Origin: JANNMJ01 sp031397815
GTDB lineage: Bacteria; Bacteroidota; Bacteroidia; Cytophagales; Hymenobacteraceae
DNA length: 22,750 bases
Assembly: GCA_031397815.1 (NCBI GenBank)
Contig: JANNMJ010000193.1
Span: forward strand, 1 to 22,750
Direction: 5' to 3'
Part shown: in pieces, positions 22,545 through 22,750 of the stretch
Layout of the letters: each line of letters opens with the position of its first letter
How positions within the stretch are numbered: position 1 is the first letter of the stretch
Notes under the pieces: generated by a model
What the model was told of the DNA's origin: nothing
The model's input: the letters and a program-made list of their open reading frames with translations, nothing else
The model's database searches: none
Translations under genes and position numbers: made by a program

Positions 22545-22582
22545 GGGCGGCCCGCGAAAAGCGGGTCGCCCTTTTTGTTTTT
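22545..22582 (+). terminator. Intrinsic terminator of the His-rich leader
   Basis: GGGCGGCCCGC (22545-22555) pairs with GCGGGTCGCCC (22561-22571), with one G-T pair and a GAAAA loop, followed by TTTTTGTTTTT. It is among the strongest terminators in the window and lies 40 bases past the leader ORF stop. Confidence 0.85.
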
Positions 22583-22609
22583 CCCCCAATCCAGCCCAGC
22601 CCAAATCGG

Positions 22610-22705
22610 CACATCAAATCACATCTCCCCCACATCCCGCCCACATCCCGCCCACATCCCCACATCTCCCTCACATCCCCCTCACATCCCCACATCCCCC
22701 ACATC
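22610..22705. repeat. C-rich CACATC repeat tract
   Basis: Ten copies of CACATC occur at spacings of 8 to 11 bases. The plus strand is C- and T-rich with almost no G. It fills the gap between the leader terminator and the next ATG. Confidence 0.7.
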
Positions 22706-22717
22706 TTTCCCCAAAAA

Positions 22718-22750
22718 ATGCCCACCCTCACCGCCCCATCCGCTTCCTCT
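22718..22750 (+). CDS. Possible 5' end of a gene cut by the window edge
   Basis: ATG at 22718, preceded by an A-run (ccaaaaaatg), opens a frame (MPTLTAPSASS) that continues to the last base. Only 11 codons are visible, so the product cannot be named. Its position just after an attenuator-like leader makes it the likely controlled gene; a histidine-biosynthesis enzyme such as HisG is a prediction, not an observation. Confidence 0.3.
   Translation, partial: MPTLTAPSASS

Noticed and set aside
20452..22731. Phospho-sugar mutase extended to an N-terminus near 22731
   Set aside because: The extra 179 residues are low complexity, cover the CACATC tract, the leader and its terminator, and are absent from the family; the ATG at 22194 matches the family start.

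Overview
The window looks like a chromosomal segment of a moderately GC-rich member of the Bacteroidota, most likely a Cytophagales (Hymenobacter/Spirosoma-like) bacterium. This is inferred from a family S46 dipeptidyl peptidase, a secreted protein with a type IX secretion-type C-terminal domain, a FadL-type porin paired with an SGNH-type lipoprotein, promoter elements of the Bacteroidota form TAnnTTTG with an upstream TTTG, few Shine-Dalgarno sequences, and many dispersed hairpin repeats. No rRNA, tRNA, CRISPR array or complete insertion sequence was seen.

Layout. 1-443 is a gene-free stretch filled with inverted repeats. 444-3413 (minus) holds a DUF167 protein and an S46 peptidase, separated by a 21-bp minisatellite. 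3558-3983 (plus) is a VOC/glyoxalase protein, followed by a long GC-rich inverted repeat. 4259-6146 (minus) holds a YkvA-like membrane protein and a PIN-PhoH ATPase. 6313-6669 holds a promoter, two strong hairpins and a tiny lysine-rich ORF with its own terminator. 6786-12363 (minus) holds an SGNH-type lipoprotein that lacks its catalytic residues, a FadL-type porin, ribonuclease D and a YwqK/MORN-repeat exported protein. 12700-15322 (minus) holds a thiolase, a TPR protein and a ribosome-hibernation factor. 15363-18234 (minus) holds an esterase lipoprotein, a beta-propeller protein with a sorting domain and an acyl-CoA thioesterase; a four-unit palindromic repeat cluster lies between the first two. 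18448-18990 (plus) is a GNAT acetyltransferase.

The region 18991-20430 looks accessory: minisatellites, a decayed copy of the 3' end of the GNAT gene, and an AT-rich HNH nuclease gene with no methyltransferase partner. After it comes a long phosphoglucomutase/phosphomannomutase (minus). Divergent from that gene, at the right edge, is what looks like a complete transcription attenuator: a consensus promoter, a 49-codon ORF with a His-His-His-Leu-His run, an antiterminator-capable segment and an intrinsic terminator. A C-rich spacer and the start of a cut-off ORF follow. The layout predicts a histidine-biosynthesis gene beyond the window.

Most protein-coding genes are ordinary housekeeping or envelope genes. 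The parts most worth a second look are the His-rich leader, the catalytically dead SGNH protein beside FadL, the GNAT-tail/HNH scar, and the variety of small palindromic and 21-bp-period repeats.
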